From: Tenebrio molitor
Taxonomy: Eukaryota; Arthropoda; Insecta; Coleoptera; Tenebrionidae
Assembly (NCBI RefSeq): GCF_963966145.1
Contig: NC_091056.1
Location: 62,001-126,000 of the forward strand
DNA: 64,000 nt
Direction: 5' to 3'
Under the pieces are notes generated by a model that was given only the letters and a program-made list of their open reading frames with translations, was not told the origin of the DNA and did no database searches. Every line of letters starts with the position of its first letter. Positions within the stretch are counted from its first letter, which is position 1. Shown piece after piece: positions 21,358-30,961 of this stretch. A program made the translations under genes and the position numbers.

Positions 21358-21951
21358 ATCGGACGAGGCGAGTTGTCTCCCAGAACGGCGCAGGTAGTTT
21401 TACCAAGAGGTGAGTTGTCTCCCAACAAGAGGCGAATTGTCTCCCACTCAAATTAACCCTATGCGGTGATAATCTTCGTATTTCCAAGTGAAGATATGAA
21501 GTGTTTTTTCAAAATTTAATGCAATTTTCTTTGTTTCGCTAACAAATATTTTTCTATTTATAGATAATCGATATCCTCATTAATTTTCAAAAAGACACTT
21601 CCGAGTATATCAAACAAAAATTAATAAACATAAAAATAGTAATGGAAGTTATGGTTTCTTTGATTTTGTGAAAAAGATGTCCTAGTATTTCCGTTATAAT
21701 GAACAAATAAATATTATTTATAAATATCTGGAGTACCTACATTTTTATATGTATATTTGTATTCTTCAAGTTGTATTTTTTTTTATTATAATTATAACTT
21801 TGAAATATACAGCGTGTTTTCTAGAATTTTTATTTGTTTGTTCCTCCTTAAAAATTATCTATCAGCTATTTCAATGAATCCAACTGCAATTAGTGTACTT
21901 AGTCGTAATCCTAATGCCTTTACCTGAAGCACGGGAGACAACTCGCATATG
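21358..21951. repeat. Right arm of the long-TIR element
   Basis: Reverse complement of the left arm, without the nested MITE. It contains GGCGAGTTGTCTCCC at 21367, a variant at 21409, GGCGAATTGTCTCCC at 21431, and the outer box ending at 21946. A few substitutions separate the arms, so they are not brand-new. Confidence 0.85.
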
Positions 21952-22561
21952 TCCATTACAATAAGCAGGGGTTGGTTTACCGGGTTTATTGCTTACTCTG
22001 ACAGCCGAACCGGTGTGGAAATTTCAAGGTCAACATTGGTATCTACTCCTCTTAATGTAAAAGTTAAATTTTTCGTCTTCGAGGCGAACATTTCGTTAAA
22101 ATATTTTGTAATTCTATACAATATATTTACCTTTACCTACTACATTAAATAATAATGAAAAAAAAACAGAAGTTGTGGAAGTTATTCATTTATAAATTTG
22201 CGAATAAAAACGGTTTTAGTTCATGCCACCAGAGGCAGTAGAGGCACATCTTTTCTCCGATTTCAAAACTACCTACCTGAAACGGGACAAACCCGGGGGT
22301 TAGTTTGGGCCGCCGATCAGTTTTCAACCAGAAAATTTTATGACTACAGATAATACCCTGTCCCGGTATTATTCGAATTTCTTCAGAAATTTCAATATAA
22401 ACTGTGACCGTACAGAGCTAATTAATATTTTGCTTTTTTTATGAAAACTAATTTTTGGAATTAAATATTAGGTTTTTTTGAAAATATGTACGTATAAAAA
22501 TAATAAATAAATTGTTGTCTAATTTAGTCCGCACATTATTACGTCAACGTCATTAACATTA
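21952..22561. other. Spacer between the long-TIR element and the next element
   Basis: Mixed-composition DNA with no ORF of note and no inverted repeat. CCGGGTTTATTGC at 21980 and AAACCCGGGGGTTAGTTTGGG at 22288 are slightly GC-rich words without an assigned role. Confidence 0.3.
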
Positions 22562-23338
22562 TACAGGGCCTTTCACAACTCGCGCCCTATAGGAAAAGGG
22601 CACCTGCCGACGACAATAAGTTGTCAAAAAATAGAAACAAAGAATTTACTACTGCTTTCATAACTGAGTTACACGACTTGTAATTCTACCAATCCCAGAA
22701 GGGCATCTCGAGGTGTGATGTTATTTCAATCAAATAAAGCCAGTTACTAGGTTTCAAAAATAATACCATCAGCTACAAAAAATGTTTGGGTTACTGTAAT
22801 TTTGACACTATTAGATTTGACTTTTCATTCTCAACAAATTTAGGTTAACAATCTGAAATGTTAGAGCTGTCATTACATTGCAAGTTCAGATGTCTACTGC
22901 AAAGCCTATGGGCGATTCTAGGAGATGCTTGGAGTGTAGCGACTCCATGGAACTGAGCTGAGCCACCAGTGTCGGATCTGACAATAAATCGGTTACAGAG
23001 GCTCTGATGCTCAAAACCTACCCATGATTTTTGGCTGACATGACCTGGTCGGACGCGCTCTCAAGTTTTGTCTTGGACGGGCCGCGGGCCTCGGACTCGT
23101 GGGGTAGTGGTTGATACTTGATAGTCGCAACTAAATGACATTCTAGGTCATTTCAATTATTATTACAACGTATTGTAGCAAAAAATAAAAAAAATGTGTT
23201 GCAAGCGAAAAAATAATTGTCATTTCTGCCCGGAAAACATTCTTCGAAGACTCTTGCTGGATCCCTAGCGTTACGCTCACATTCCCCAAAAATTATTATC
23301 ATTTCTAAATAATCAGCGACTGAATACATGATTGTAAC

Positions 23339-26032
23339 TAGGGCCCGGATTTTAGGCAAAATGGACTATTTTTATTTTTTAAGGCACATGTATGAAACTT
23401 GTCTATAAATGATTTCTGGCTTAATTAGAGTAATTAGAGCCATATTTGATTCTGCCTATTCGGCCTAAAATGCCCTTTAAATACCTATTTTACCTTTTAA
23501 CTGCCTGAACATGCCTAAAATGACCAAAAATCAATTTCATTTTTGCGGTTTTTTCCCAATTTTCGAATTCTGGGAAGTTTACGGTATTGAAAATGTAAAA
23601 GTGGTACCTCAATAAAATTTACAATGCTTTATGATTTTAAAATTTAAGGAGATGTAATTACTGAAATGTACAAAGTGCAGTACAATACAGGAATTACTTT
23701 TTCGCTTTTACGGTTGGGACCATGATGTCAGCGGTAAATACTCCGACAATACCTAAGTACCACAAACCATTAGACTGGACTGGCATAAATTACAGAGTTT
23801 ATCTGTTTGCCTCTGTTCGAAGGGGTGCAGGTATACGCGGTCTAATGTTTTCTGATACTTAGGTATTGTTAGAAGCTTTAACGTTTATAAAATGGTCCTT
23901 GCCATAAAAACGAAAATTAAAATCCCGAAGTGAAACAATAAGAGAAACCTTAAGGGTGTCATTTTCTAAAAATTTAAGAAATATAAAATTAACCATCTCC
24001 TCTGAAATTTGGTGGGAGACGTAAATATAAGCATTACAAATTTGTCATTTCTCGTTTACTTTATCTCCGTGCAGTGGTCGTGTTTCTTGTGAACCTGTTT
24101 AAAGTGAACATAATGCCGAAACAAAAAATTAGTTTACGCGAAAAAATATTACAGTGGACAAGCAAGAAAGATTTATATGAAATAAAATCAACCCGAGAAA
24201 TGTTTTGTAAAGCTTGTGGTAAACTGGTAAGTTAAGCATAATTAAAAATATGTCATTTTATATTTTTTACTTATTTGAAAATTTTATTTTTTGTAGTTTA
24301 TATGCGAAAAAAAATGTCACTTGCAACAGCATGAGCAAACGGCCATCCATAAAGAGAACATTATGACACCGCTTCGGCAAACGTTGCTGACACAGAACTT
24401 GGAGGAATCGGCAAATAGTACATTCAATATGGAACTTTGTAACGTCTTTTTAGCTGCCAATATACCATGGCACAAACTACAAAATCCTGCGTTTCAGAAT
24501 TTTCTGACAAAATATTGTGGTAGAAAAATTCCGGATGAGTCTACTTTACGGAAAAATTATTTACCAAAATGTATGAACATACTATCTTTTAATATTTAAT
24601 TTAAAATTATTTTCACTTTTAGACTATTGACCGCATTCGGAATGAGCTGGATCCTTTTAACATATGGGTTTCAGTTGACGAAACAACAGATGCACTTGGG
24701 CGATATGTGGCGAATTGTCTGGTTGGGAAACTTTCAGAAGATGAACCTGGAAAATCTTATCTTTTGGCGTCTAAACAATTAGAAAGAACAAATCATGAGA
24801 CAATAGCTAGATTCGTAAATCAATCTTTAGGTAAGGGTTTTTCACTTTTTTAAATTTATTTTGATTTAAAATTTCTATGCGTAGAAATCTTGTGGAGTAC
24901 CAGAGTTGTTGCTGAAAAGTTTCTTTTGTTTGTAACGGATGGAGCACCATATATGATAAAATCTGGTAGACACCTTAAGGTGTTTTATCCAAAAATTGTG
25001 CATGTCACATGCTTAGCGCATGCTTTAAATCTAGTGGCTGAAAAAATTCGCTATCAATATGAAGATGTGGATAATTTAATTTCGAACGTGAAAAAAATTT
25101 TCGTTAAGGCACCTTTGAGAGTTGAAATGTACAAAGAAAAACTAAAAGAAATGCCACTGCCTCCACAGCCAATTTTAACACGATGGGGAACATGGCTTCA
25201 GGCTGCTATGTTTTACAGCGAACACTTTGATTCCATTAAAGAAGTAAGTATATAAAAGATAAGCAAATTAATTGATTGTTAAACTGTTTTTAACTACTCA
25301 CAGGTTGTCATGTCCTTTGATGGAAGTTCTGCTGTTGCTATTCAAAAAGCACAGTCTATAATGAAGAAACCCGGAATAAAAAACCAATTAATTTATGTTC
25401 GCAGTAATTTTAAAATAATCTGCGAAAGTATTACTCAATTGGAAAAAAATGGGTTACCTTTAACCGATTCAATCAAAATTGTTGAAAACGTATTTACCTC
25501 CCTAAAAAAATCTCCAGGCCCTGTAGCAGCAGTAGCATTAAAAAAACTTGAAGATGTTACTGAAAAAAATCCTGGATACAAATTTCTTCTAGAATTGGCA
25601 AGAATTTTTAGAGGTGAAGATGTGCCGGAACATGACACCAAAATGGAAGAAATTTATTACAAATTTGCGCCCATTACCTCTTGCGAGGTAGAAAGAAGTT
25701 TTTCAAAATATAAGTCCATTTTGGTGGATAACCGACAATGTTTTAAAGTAGAAAATTTAGAGCAATATCTTGTATGCAATGTAAATACGTAACAATGTAA
25801 ATAACTAACAAACTTGTAGTATTGTATATTAATTAATAAAAAATAATTAGTAAATATCTTGTTGTGTGTACCTACTTAAAACTTTAAAAACACATTTTTT
25901 AATTTAATTAACCACAACTTTAAGGACCTAGTATGGCTTATTTTCAGTTTTTAAGGGACTATTTGCAGTAGTTTAAGGGACTATTTTAGGCACCTATTTC
26001 CGACTTTTTAATTGCCTAAAATCCGGGCCCTA
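23339..26032 (+). mobile_element. hAT element copy C, 2,694 bp
   Basis: The same termini as copy B (TAGGGCCCGGATTTTAGGC), and an exact 8-bp duplication ATTGTAAC at 23331-23338 and 26033-26040. Inspected segments are identical to the reverse complement of copy B. The different target duplications show two separate insertions, not one duplicated locus. Near-absence of divergence implies recent transposition. Confidence 0.95.
24113..25792 (+). CDS. hAT transposase, copy C (five putative exons)
   Basis: Exons 24113-24226, 24297-24570, 24623-24830, 24885-25243 and 25304-25792. Introns of 52-70 bp have GT...AG ends. Phases are consistent for joins 1-2, 3-4 and 4-5. Join 2-3 is not: exon 2 leaves one base and exon 3 then runs into TGA. 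Core motifs are as in copy B: WVSVDETTDA (first Asp), LFVTDGAPYM (second Asp), and a C-terminal CEVERSF block with the partner Glu. The zinc-binding N-terminus (CKAC...CEKKCHLQQH) would recognise the termini. The 5' leader from 23339 and 3' tail to 26032 are part of the element. Whether it is autonomous depends on how join 2-3 is made. Confidence 0.8.
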
Positions 26033-26344
26033 ATTGTAACCCAATAAACAAAGGTTTTGGCTTTTTTATTACAAATTTAATTTGACAGTGACATCTTTCA
26101 AAAACAACTCTAATCGCCCAAATATTTTAAAGATGTTTTTTCTTAAATGAAATCCTAGCAACGTAAAATTACGGCAAACACACCTTGGAGGTGTACTCGT
26201 AGATCTCTGATTGGTTAACTTTAAGTTGTCTTTTCTCGAATATCTTTTAAGCTAGATTTTTTTTTCTTCAAAATTACACATCCAAATGCGATCTCTTGTT
26301 TCCTCTTTTTCTCTAGGGCGCGAGTTGTGAAAGACCCTGTAAAT

Positions 26345-26560
26345 ATACAAGTGTCCCAGAGTTGCGAAAAAGCTCCATAACTTGTTTGATATTAAATATA
26401 TCAACTTTTTCTTTATTCTAGATGATAGCTACGCTTCTACTTTATATTCCGAAAATATTGCGGTATATATACAGAGTGTCCCAATATTATAAAAACACTA
26501 AAGTTTTTTTTTTTAATGGAAACTACCCAGTTTGATTTTATTTTTGAACTCTATGCTAAA
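26345..26560. other. Two direct TACARAGTGTCCCA-type termini
   Basis: TACAAGTGTCCCAGAGTTGC at 26347 and TACAGAGTGTCCCAATATTA at 26469 are both typical mariner/MITE outer ends. They point the same way, so they do not form one element. They are probably remnants. Confidence 0.35.
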
Positions 26561-26644
26561 TTATAAATCAAATTTATACAGGTCGTTTTTACTTATCTGC
26601 CATCGTTTTTAATCAGTGGCGCTTTTTTTACCAGAATTTCGAAT

Positions 26645-26689
26645 TGCAGGGGTCCCTTCGAAAATTCGTACCTTCCAAATCGTTGCACA
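26645..26689 (+). repeat. 45-bp direct repeat, copy 1
   Basis: Begins TGCAGGGGTCCCTTCGAAAA and ends CAAATCGTTGCACA. It is repeated at 27118-27162 with one mismatch (CCTT versus CCAT), immediately upstream of the Crypton-like coding region. Confidence 0.85.
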
Positions 26690-26927
26690 TAAATTAAAAT
26701 AATTGACGCTGTTTGATTTCTGAATGTTTGCTGCATCTGCTGAGTGTTTACTCAATAACCTGCTTAGTCGCATATGCCTACTGCGATTTTTTAAACATAA
26801 CGAATTAAAAATGTCAAAAACTAATTTTTTTCAAATGGCACCCCGTATTTATTATTGCACTGGTCGAAAGCTTTTTTGACAAGCTTTTGAACAATATAAG
26901 GTTTGTATAGTCGAATCTGAAAATCTA

Positions 26928-27110
26928 GGGTGCTATCCTAAAATCGCTAAATTTGGTGCAATTTTTCCGTTAAAAAGACAATACAAAAATCTAGTAGGCC
27001 TAACAAAAGATAATCACACAATATGGTCACTCCATAAAGATGAATCAACCAACAAAACAGTGTTTAACAATTAAACATTTCATTATTTTAGTGATTTTAA
27101 GATAGCACCC
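26928..27110. mobile_element. 183-bp MITE (TIR GGGTGCTATCCTAAAATC)
   Basis: The right end GATTTTAAGATAGCACCC is the near-exact complement of the left. TA flanks both sides (26926-26927, 27111-27112). It lies between the two 45-bp direct repeats. Confidence 0.8.
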
Positions 27111-27117
27111 TAGATAG

Positions 27118-27162
27118 TGCAGGGGTCCCTTCGAAAATTCGTACCATCCAAATCGTTGCACA
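27118..27162 (+). repeat. 45-bp direct repeat, copy 2
   Basis: The same sequence as 26645-26689 with one substitution. It abuts the first readable Crypton residues (RFEEWRSK) eight bases downstream. Confidence 0.85.
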
Positions 27163-27170
27163 CAAAACAG

Positions 27171-28210
27171 CCGTTTCGAAGAATGGAGGTCTAAACAAAA
27201 AGTAAATTGCATTAATGAGAAAGTGATGTTGCCGTACTTCCTTGAAAAATCAAAAATTGTGAAGCCCTCAACGTTGTGGAGTGTATATTCCATGTTAAGA
27301 ACCATGATTTCAATCAACAAAAACCTTGATTTGAGTAAATACACAAATTTGATCGCATTTTTGAAACGACAAAGTGAAGGATATCGCGCTAAGAAATCCA
27401 AAATCTTCAGTAAGGAAAATATTGAAAAGTTTCTTACAGCAGCAATTGACGAAGATTACTTAATGCAAAAAGTAAGAGTTTTTTTGTCGTATAAGTTTGG
27501 TTACTATTTATTTTTTGTTTTCAGGTGGTTTTGATAATAGGAATTACGGGAGCTTGTCGGAGGCAAGAATTACTCAATTTAAAAGTAAATAATGTATAAG
27601 ATTTAGGAGAATTTATGAAAATTATGTTGCCGATCACTAAAACAAAAGTGCCTCGTGAGTTCACAGTAACAAAAGGAAATTTCAAAGACCTAAACTTGGT
27701 GGATATGGTTCGCAAATATGCAACACTGGGCCCATCTCACACTCCTCATGCCAGATTTTTTATAAATTATAAAAAGGGAAGATGTACCGTGCAACCAGTG
27801 GGCATCAATACCTTCGGTGGTCTCCCAAGTAAAATTGCAAATTTTTTGGAACTCCCAAGTGCAAAAGAATATACTGGACATTGCTTTAGAAGAACTTCAG
27901 CGTCTTTATTAGCTAATGCAGGAGCTGATATGTCGGTTATAAAAAGACATGGAGCCTGGAAATCCTCAAATGTAGCTGAAGGATACGTAGATGATTCTTT
28001 AGATAATAAAAAGAAGATCTGCAAGTTGCTAGTAGGTGGAGAAGATCAGGAAAACACCCAGATTGAAAAAAAATGAAATTTAATGAAACTGTTACTGCTT
28101 CATCGTCTTCGGGAGCTTCGAATGTTCACATATCTGACGAATTGCGTGTAACTTCTGGTATTTGTTTTTCGAATTTAACCAATTGTAATTTTTATTTTAA
28201 TTCTAAATAA
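27171..28210 (+). pseudogene. Crypton-like tyrosine recombinase
   Basis: Exon 1 (27171-27471) gives FEEWRSKQKV, KPSTLWSVYSML and FLKRQSEGYRAKKSKIF. A 53-bp GT-AG intron (27472-27524) is in phase. Exon 2 gives IGITGACRRQELLNL, with the first catalytic-type Arg. It continues through TKTKVPREFTV to GHCFRRTSASLLA (H-x-x-R), IKRHGAW and the nucleophile region AEGYVDDS. This R...HxxR...H/W...Y order is the tyrosine-recombinase signature, as in insect CryptonI elements. A TAA at 27597 and a frameshift in the A-run near 28070 disable it, after which the tail (ISDELRVTSG...NLTNC) runs to 28210. The N-terminal DNA-binding part is missing. Confidence 0.8.
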
Positions 28211-28548
28211 AATTGTTGTACATATAAAAATCGTTGCAAAATGACAGTCCATGTTAGCACTAGTGCGCAAAAGTAGCTCATTTTAGCACTCAAAATCATG
28301 ACAAAATGTCGTGATATTCATTCAAAATAGTAAAAAGACATTTATTTATGGCCATGAATTTTGGGACTTCATATTATTGGACCATTTTAATTTATTATAA
28401 TTAAAAAAAAAAGCTTAACAAGAATAAGCTAAGAAATGTCTAGTGTACTATTTAAAAAAAAAGTTGACTGTCTTAACTTTGACATATGTCATCGTAGGGA
28501 AGATTTGACAACATCATCTATTGTAATTTCACAAGCGATTTACCAATA
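28211..28548. other. Spacer with a repeat shared with 43.98 kb
   Basis: AATTTTGGGACTTCATATTATTGGACC (about 28356) recurs with few changes at about 43979, so both are parts of one dispersed repeat. No gene is seen. Confidence 0.4.
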
Positions 28549-28550
28549 TA

Positions 28551-29817
28551 CAGGGTGGTCCCGACATAACCTGCCAAAAAATTCTGGGTGATTAGAAGGA
28601 TCTAACAAGTCCAAAAAACCCCTTTTCACTAGGTCGAAAATAATGGGGATAAACTAACCCCTATCCACACCCATTCGACGCTGCTGACCACAAAAATACG
28701 TACCTACTCAGGAATTAATTGTTGGTGTTTGTAAGGATGACAGTATCTAAGCAACATAGGTACCTGAATCGTTTATGACAAATCTCAAATCTGACAATCT
28801 AAATCAAATTAATGACATTTATTGAAAACGCTGTAAACTGTGTGCGTTAATTCACCAGCTTATTTAGGTACAAAAGCTCATTTTGTAGACTGAGATGAAT
28901 GAGTAATAAATAAAGTGGTGTTCCTCAATGTGTAAATAAATCTAGAGGTAGTGTGTGCAAAATTGTGGAAGAACTGTCTAATAAGATTATTGTCTTAATT
29001 GTGGTTAAATAGCCAAAATAATGTATTGAATAAATTTATTTACACTTAACATATTCGTACCTTCAACTCTAACTGAGAAAATCTACTACCTAATGAAAGG
29101 TAACCCAGACTAGAAAATTTATTTTATAATAAATGTTCTGTGCGCCTTCCGTTGGCATTTAAGCACATTTGAGTACGCGGGTACCAATTTTCATAAACAG
29201 AATTCAGCATTTCTGCGTTTTACGAATCTGGTTCGCGGCGTCTGTTACGCGTTTCTGGAGTTGGCCTTTTGTATTTATTTCAATTTCGTATACCAAATCT
29301 TTCGTGTGGTCCAAAAAATTAAAATCCAGAGGGGTTAAATGAAGGATCGGGGACGCCATCGTATTGGAATCAGTCAGAACCAACCTCACATAAATGCAGA
29401 TGTAGTTTCACAAAAGTACAACGGGACGGAAGGACTCCTTCAGGAAAACGCTCGCCATATGATCGCCTTTCCGGTCTTGAATTACCACGTGTTTCGCCAT
29501 AGAGTAAATGCAAATCGGCGTATTCTTGTTTTGTGAATTTCATAACTTTTTGAAGGATTCGCAAATTTAAAATTAAACTTGACAAATGTCATAGGTGTTA
29601 CAGGTAGCGTTGCTAAAGAAATTGCAGCCAAGTAACCAGAATTACCTTTTTCAAAACCGATTAATTCATTAGCGCACAGCAAATTTTGACCAAATATTCA
29701 ATTATTTTTATTTCGAAAACGAAAAGACTTTTATTAGAAACATTTTTTGTGTATGAGTTCCACTCATCGTCACCTATTACTGGATTTCTTCTGGCAGGTT
29801 ATATCGGGACCACCCTG
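28551..29817 (-). mobile_element. Mariner (DUF4817-type) deletion derivative, 1,267 bp
   Basis: TIR CAGGGTGGTCCCGACATAAC and its complement (GTTATATCGGGACCACCCTG), flanked by TA at 28549-28550 and 29818-29819. On the minus strand the N-terminal transposase domain (MKFTKQEYADLHLLYGE, then CTFVKLHLHLCEVGSD) lies at 29545-29370. It is joined to a C-terminal piece (HLTPLDFNFLDHTKDLVYEI) at 29340-29204. The catalytic middle is deleted. DUF4817 plus a DDE_3-like tail is the usual insect mariner-like layout. Confidence 0.75.
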
Positions 29818-29894
29818 TATATGGTTTGCTATACTTTTTTCTTAAAACAAAAAAGATGTAGGGCCGCGAATACCAAACTGAATCACCCGGTATA

Positions 29895-30173
29895 TAGTCC
29901 TACAGAAACTCTAGTGGAATTCGACTTTGGTTGTAAATTTATGTTTGTCACTTGAAAAATAGAATTTTAGGCTGCAGCAATAATCCTACTGATAAATGCT
30001 AATGAAGTTTGTCAGTTTGGGGTTCACAATGTTAGCTTCAGGCAGGGATGTTACAGGTAGTGGTGGTTGCATTTATGACAACGATTATTACTTGATAATA
30101 AAATCTTATTCTTCGGTTGTTGTTGTTAAATTTACAACCAAAGCCGAATTCCACTAGAGTTTCTGTAGGACTA
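29895..30173. mobile_element. MITE family M1, copy 1 (TIR TAGTCCTACAGAAACTCTAG)
   Basis: About 50-bp inverted repeats (TAGTCCTACAG ... CTGTAGGACTA), with TA on both sides (29893-29894, 30174-30175), 279 bp long. A second copy with the same interior (GGCAGGGATGTTACAGGTAG) is at 40138-40408. Confidence 0.9.
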
Positions 30174-30239
30174 TACTCTACTGTGTATTAGTGGCTGCGT
30201 TATAAAGGTGGCAAAACGGAAACACTTTGCCAGTATCGG

Positions 30240-30770
30240 TCACCCTTAAATAAAAGATAAATAATTGTATTAGCCCTTTTTACAATTTTGTCGATGTGGG
30301 GGGACCATGACAGATCACTTGTGATTGCAAAACCTACATCCTTCTTTCACTAGCTGTAGTTCGTGTGACTCTATTTAATAAGTAAGAAAAGAGTTTTTTT
30401 GCCCATGTGCAAAACGGAGCATTTATTAATATTCAGTGGTATTGGCCATTTTTTTTGACCAATCAGACAGGGTGTCGATGTCATTTTGTAAAATCAAAGA
30501 AGACTCGCAAAGATTACAAAGATTACTAAAAATTTTACAATCATTGCGTAGAGAGAATAATTAGATTGCAGCAAATATCGTAGATCCTTTATGTACAGCA
30601 AGAGCAACAAGGAACCCAAAACCGATCCCTGGACAGACACAACTGGGCATTTGCCAGAATAAGCATTACCTACTTTAACTTTGAAGGACCTGTTAGATAA
30701 GAAGGATTCAATCCAGGCAAGTAACATTCCCTTTATCCCGTTATATTCTAATTTGTGAATGAGTCTGCGG
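30240..30770 (-). pseudogene. LINE reverse-transcriptase fragment
   Basis: The minus strand reads WIESFLSNRSFKVKVGNAYS, then VQGSVLGSLLLLLYIKDLRYLL. These are RT domains 4-5 of a CR1/Jockey-like LINE. Scattered downstream pieces (DTLSDWSKK, LRFAHGQK) follow with frameshifts and stops. The YADD catalytic box is decayed (SLYAMIV). A GGTCGTAGCCAGCC-type repeat edge lies just beyond 30770. Confidence 0.65.
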
Positions 30771-30961
30771 CAGGGTCGTAGCCAGCCTTTGGCTGCAGCA
30801 AGGGCAGCCGATTTTCATGGAAGTGCTAAAAAATGTAAACGTAAAGGTTAAAGGTGATTTATTAGGGATATAAAAGTTTATGAAAGAACAAAAATGTAGT
30901 GGTATGTTTAAATACACCTTTGCGATGAGTACCTAATTAATAAAGCTGTAACTTTCTGTCA

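Larger units (their letters stand above)
15636..21951 (+). mobile_element. Long-TIR element carrying LINE-endonuclease/YqaJ frame
   Basis: Two inverted arms of about 600 bp (15636-16726 and 21358-21951) bound 4.6 kb of DNA. Outer ends are identical inverted over CATATGCGAGTTGTCTCCCG. Subtracting the nested hAT copy B (2,694 bp plus its 8-bp duplication) and a 475-bp MITE leaves about 3.1 kb. The interior holds a plus-strand frame with an R2-type endonuclease C-terminus followed by a YqaJ nuclease. The left arm has an extra 53 bases bounded by two GCGAGTTGTCTCCCG copies, which the right arm has apparently lost by recombination between such copies. No target duplication is evident. I do not know a described family with this layout. 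Confidence 0.65.
22564..26339 (-). mobile_element. Mariner (DUF4817-type) deletion derivative carrying hAT copy C
   Basis: Ends CAGGGCCTTTCACAACTCGC and its near-complement GCGAGTTGTGAAAGACCCTG are each flanked by TA (22562-22563, 26340-26341). Without the nested hAT the element is about 1.07 kb. On the minus strand at 23330-23215 it encodes MYSVADYLEMIIIFGECER followed by NARDPARVFEECFPGR, the N-terminal DUF4817-type domain found in many insect mariner-like transposases. The catalytic part is deleted, so it would need a transposase supplied in trans. Confidence 0.75.

Noticed and set aside
18185..26032. Inverted hAT copies as one palindromic duplication or assembly mirror
   Set aside because: The flanking 8-bp target duplications differ (GTAATTAT, ATTGTAAC) and the host sequences are unrelated, so two insertions are the better explanation.
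28966..29120. CRISPR-like or satellite arrays anywhere in the window
   Set aside because: No regularly spaced identical repeats were found. Repeats are dispersed MITEs, microsatellites and single tandem duplications.
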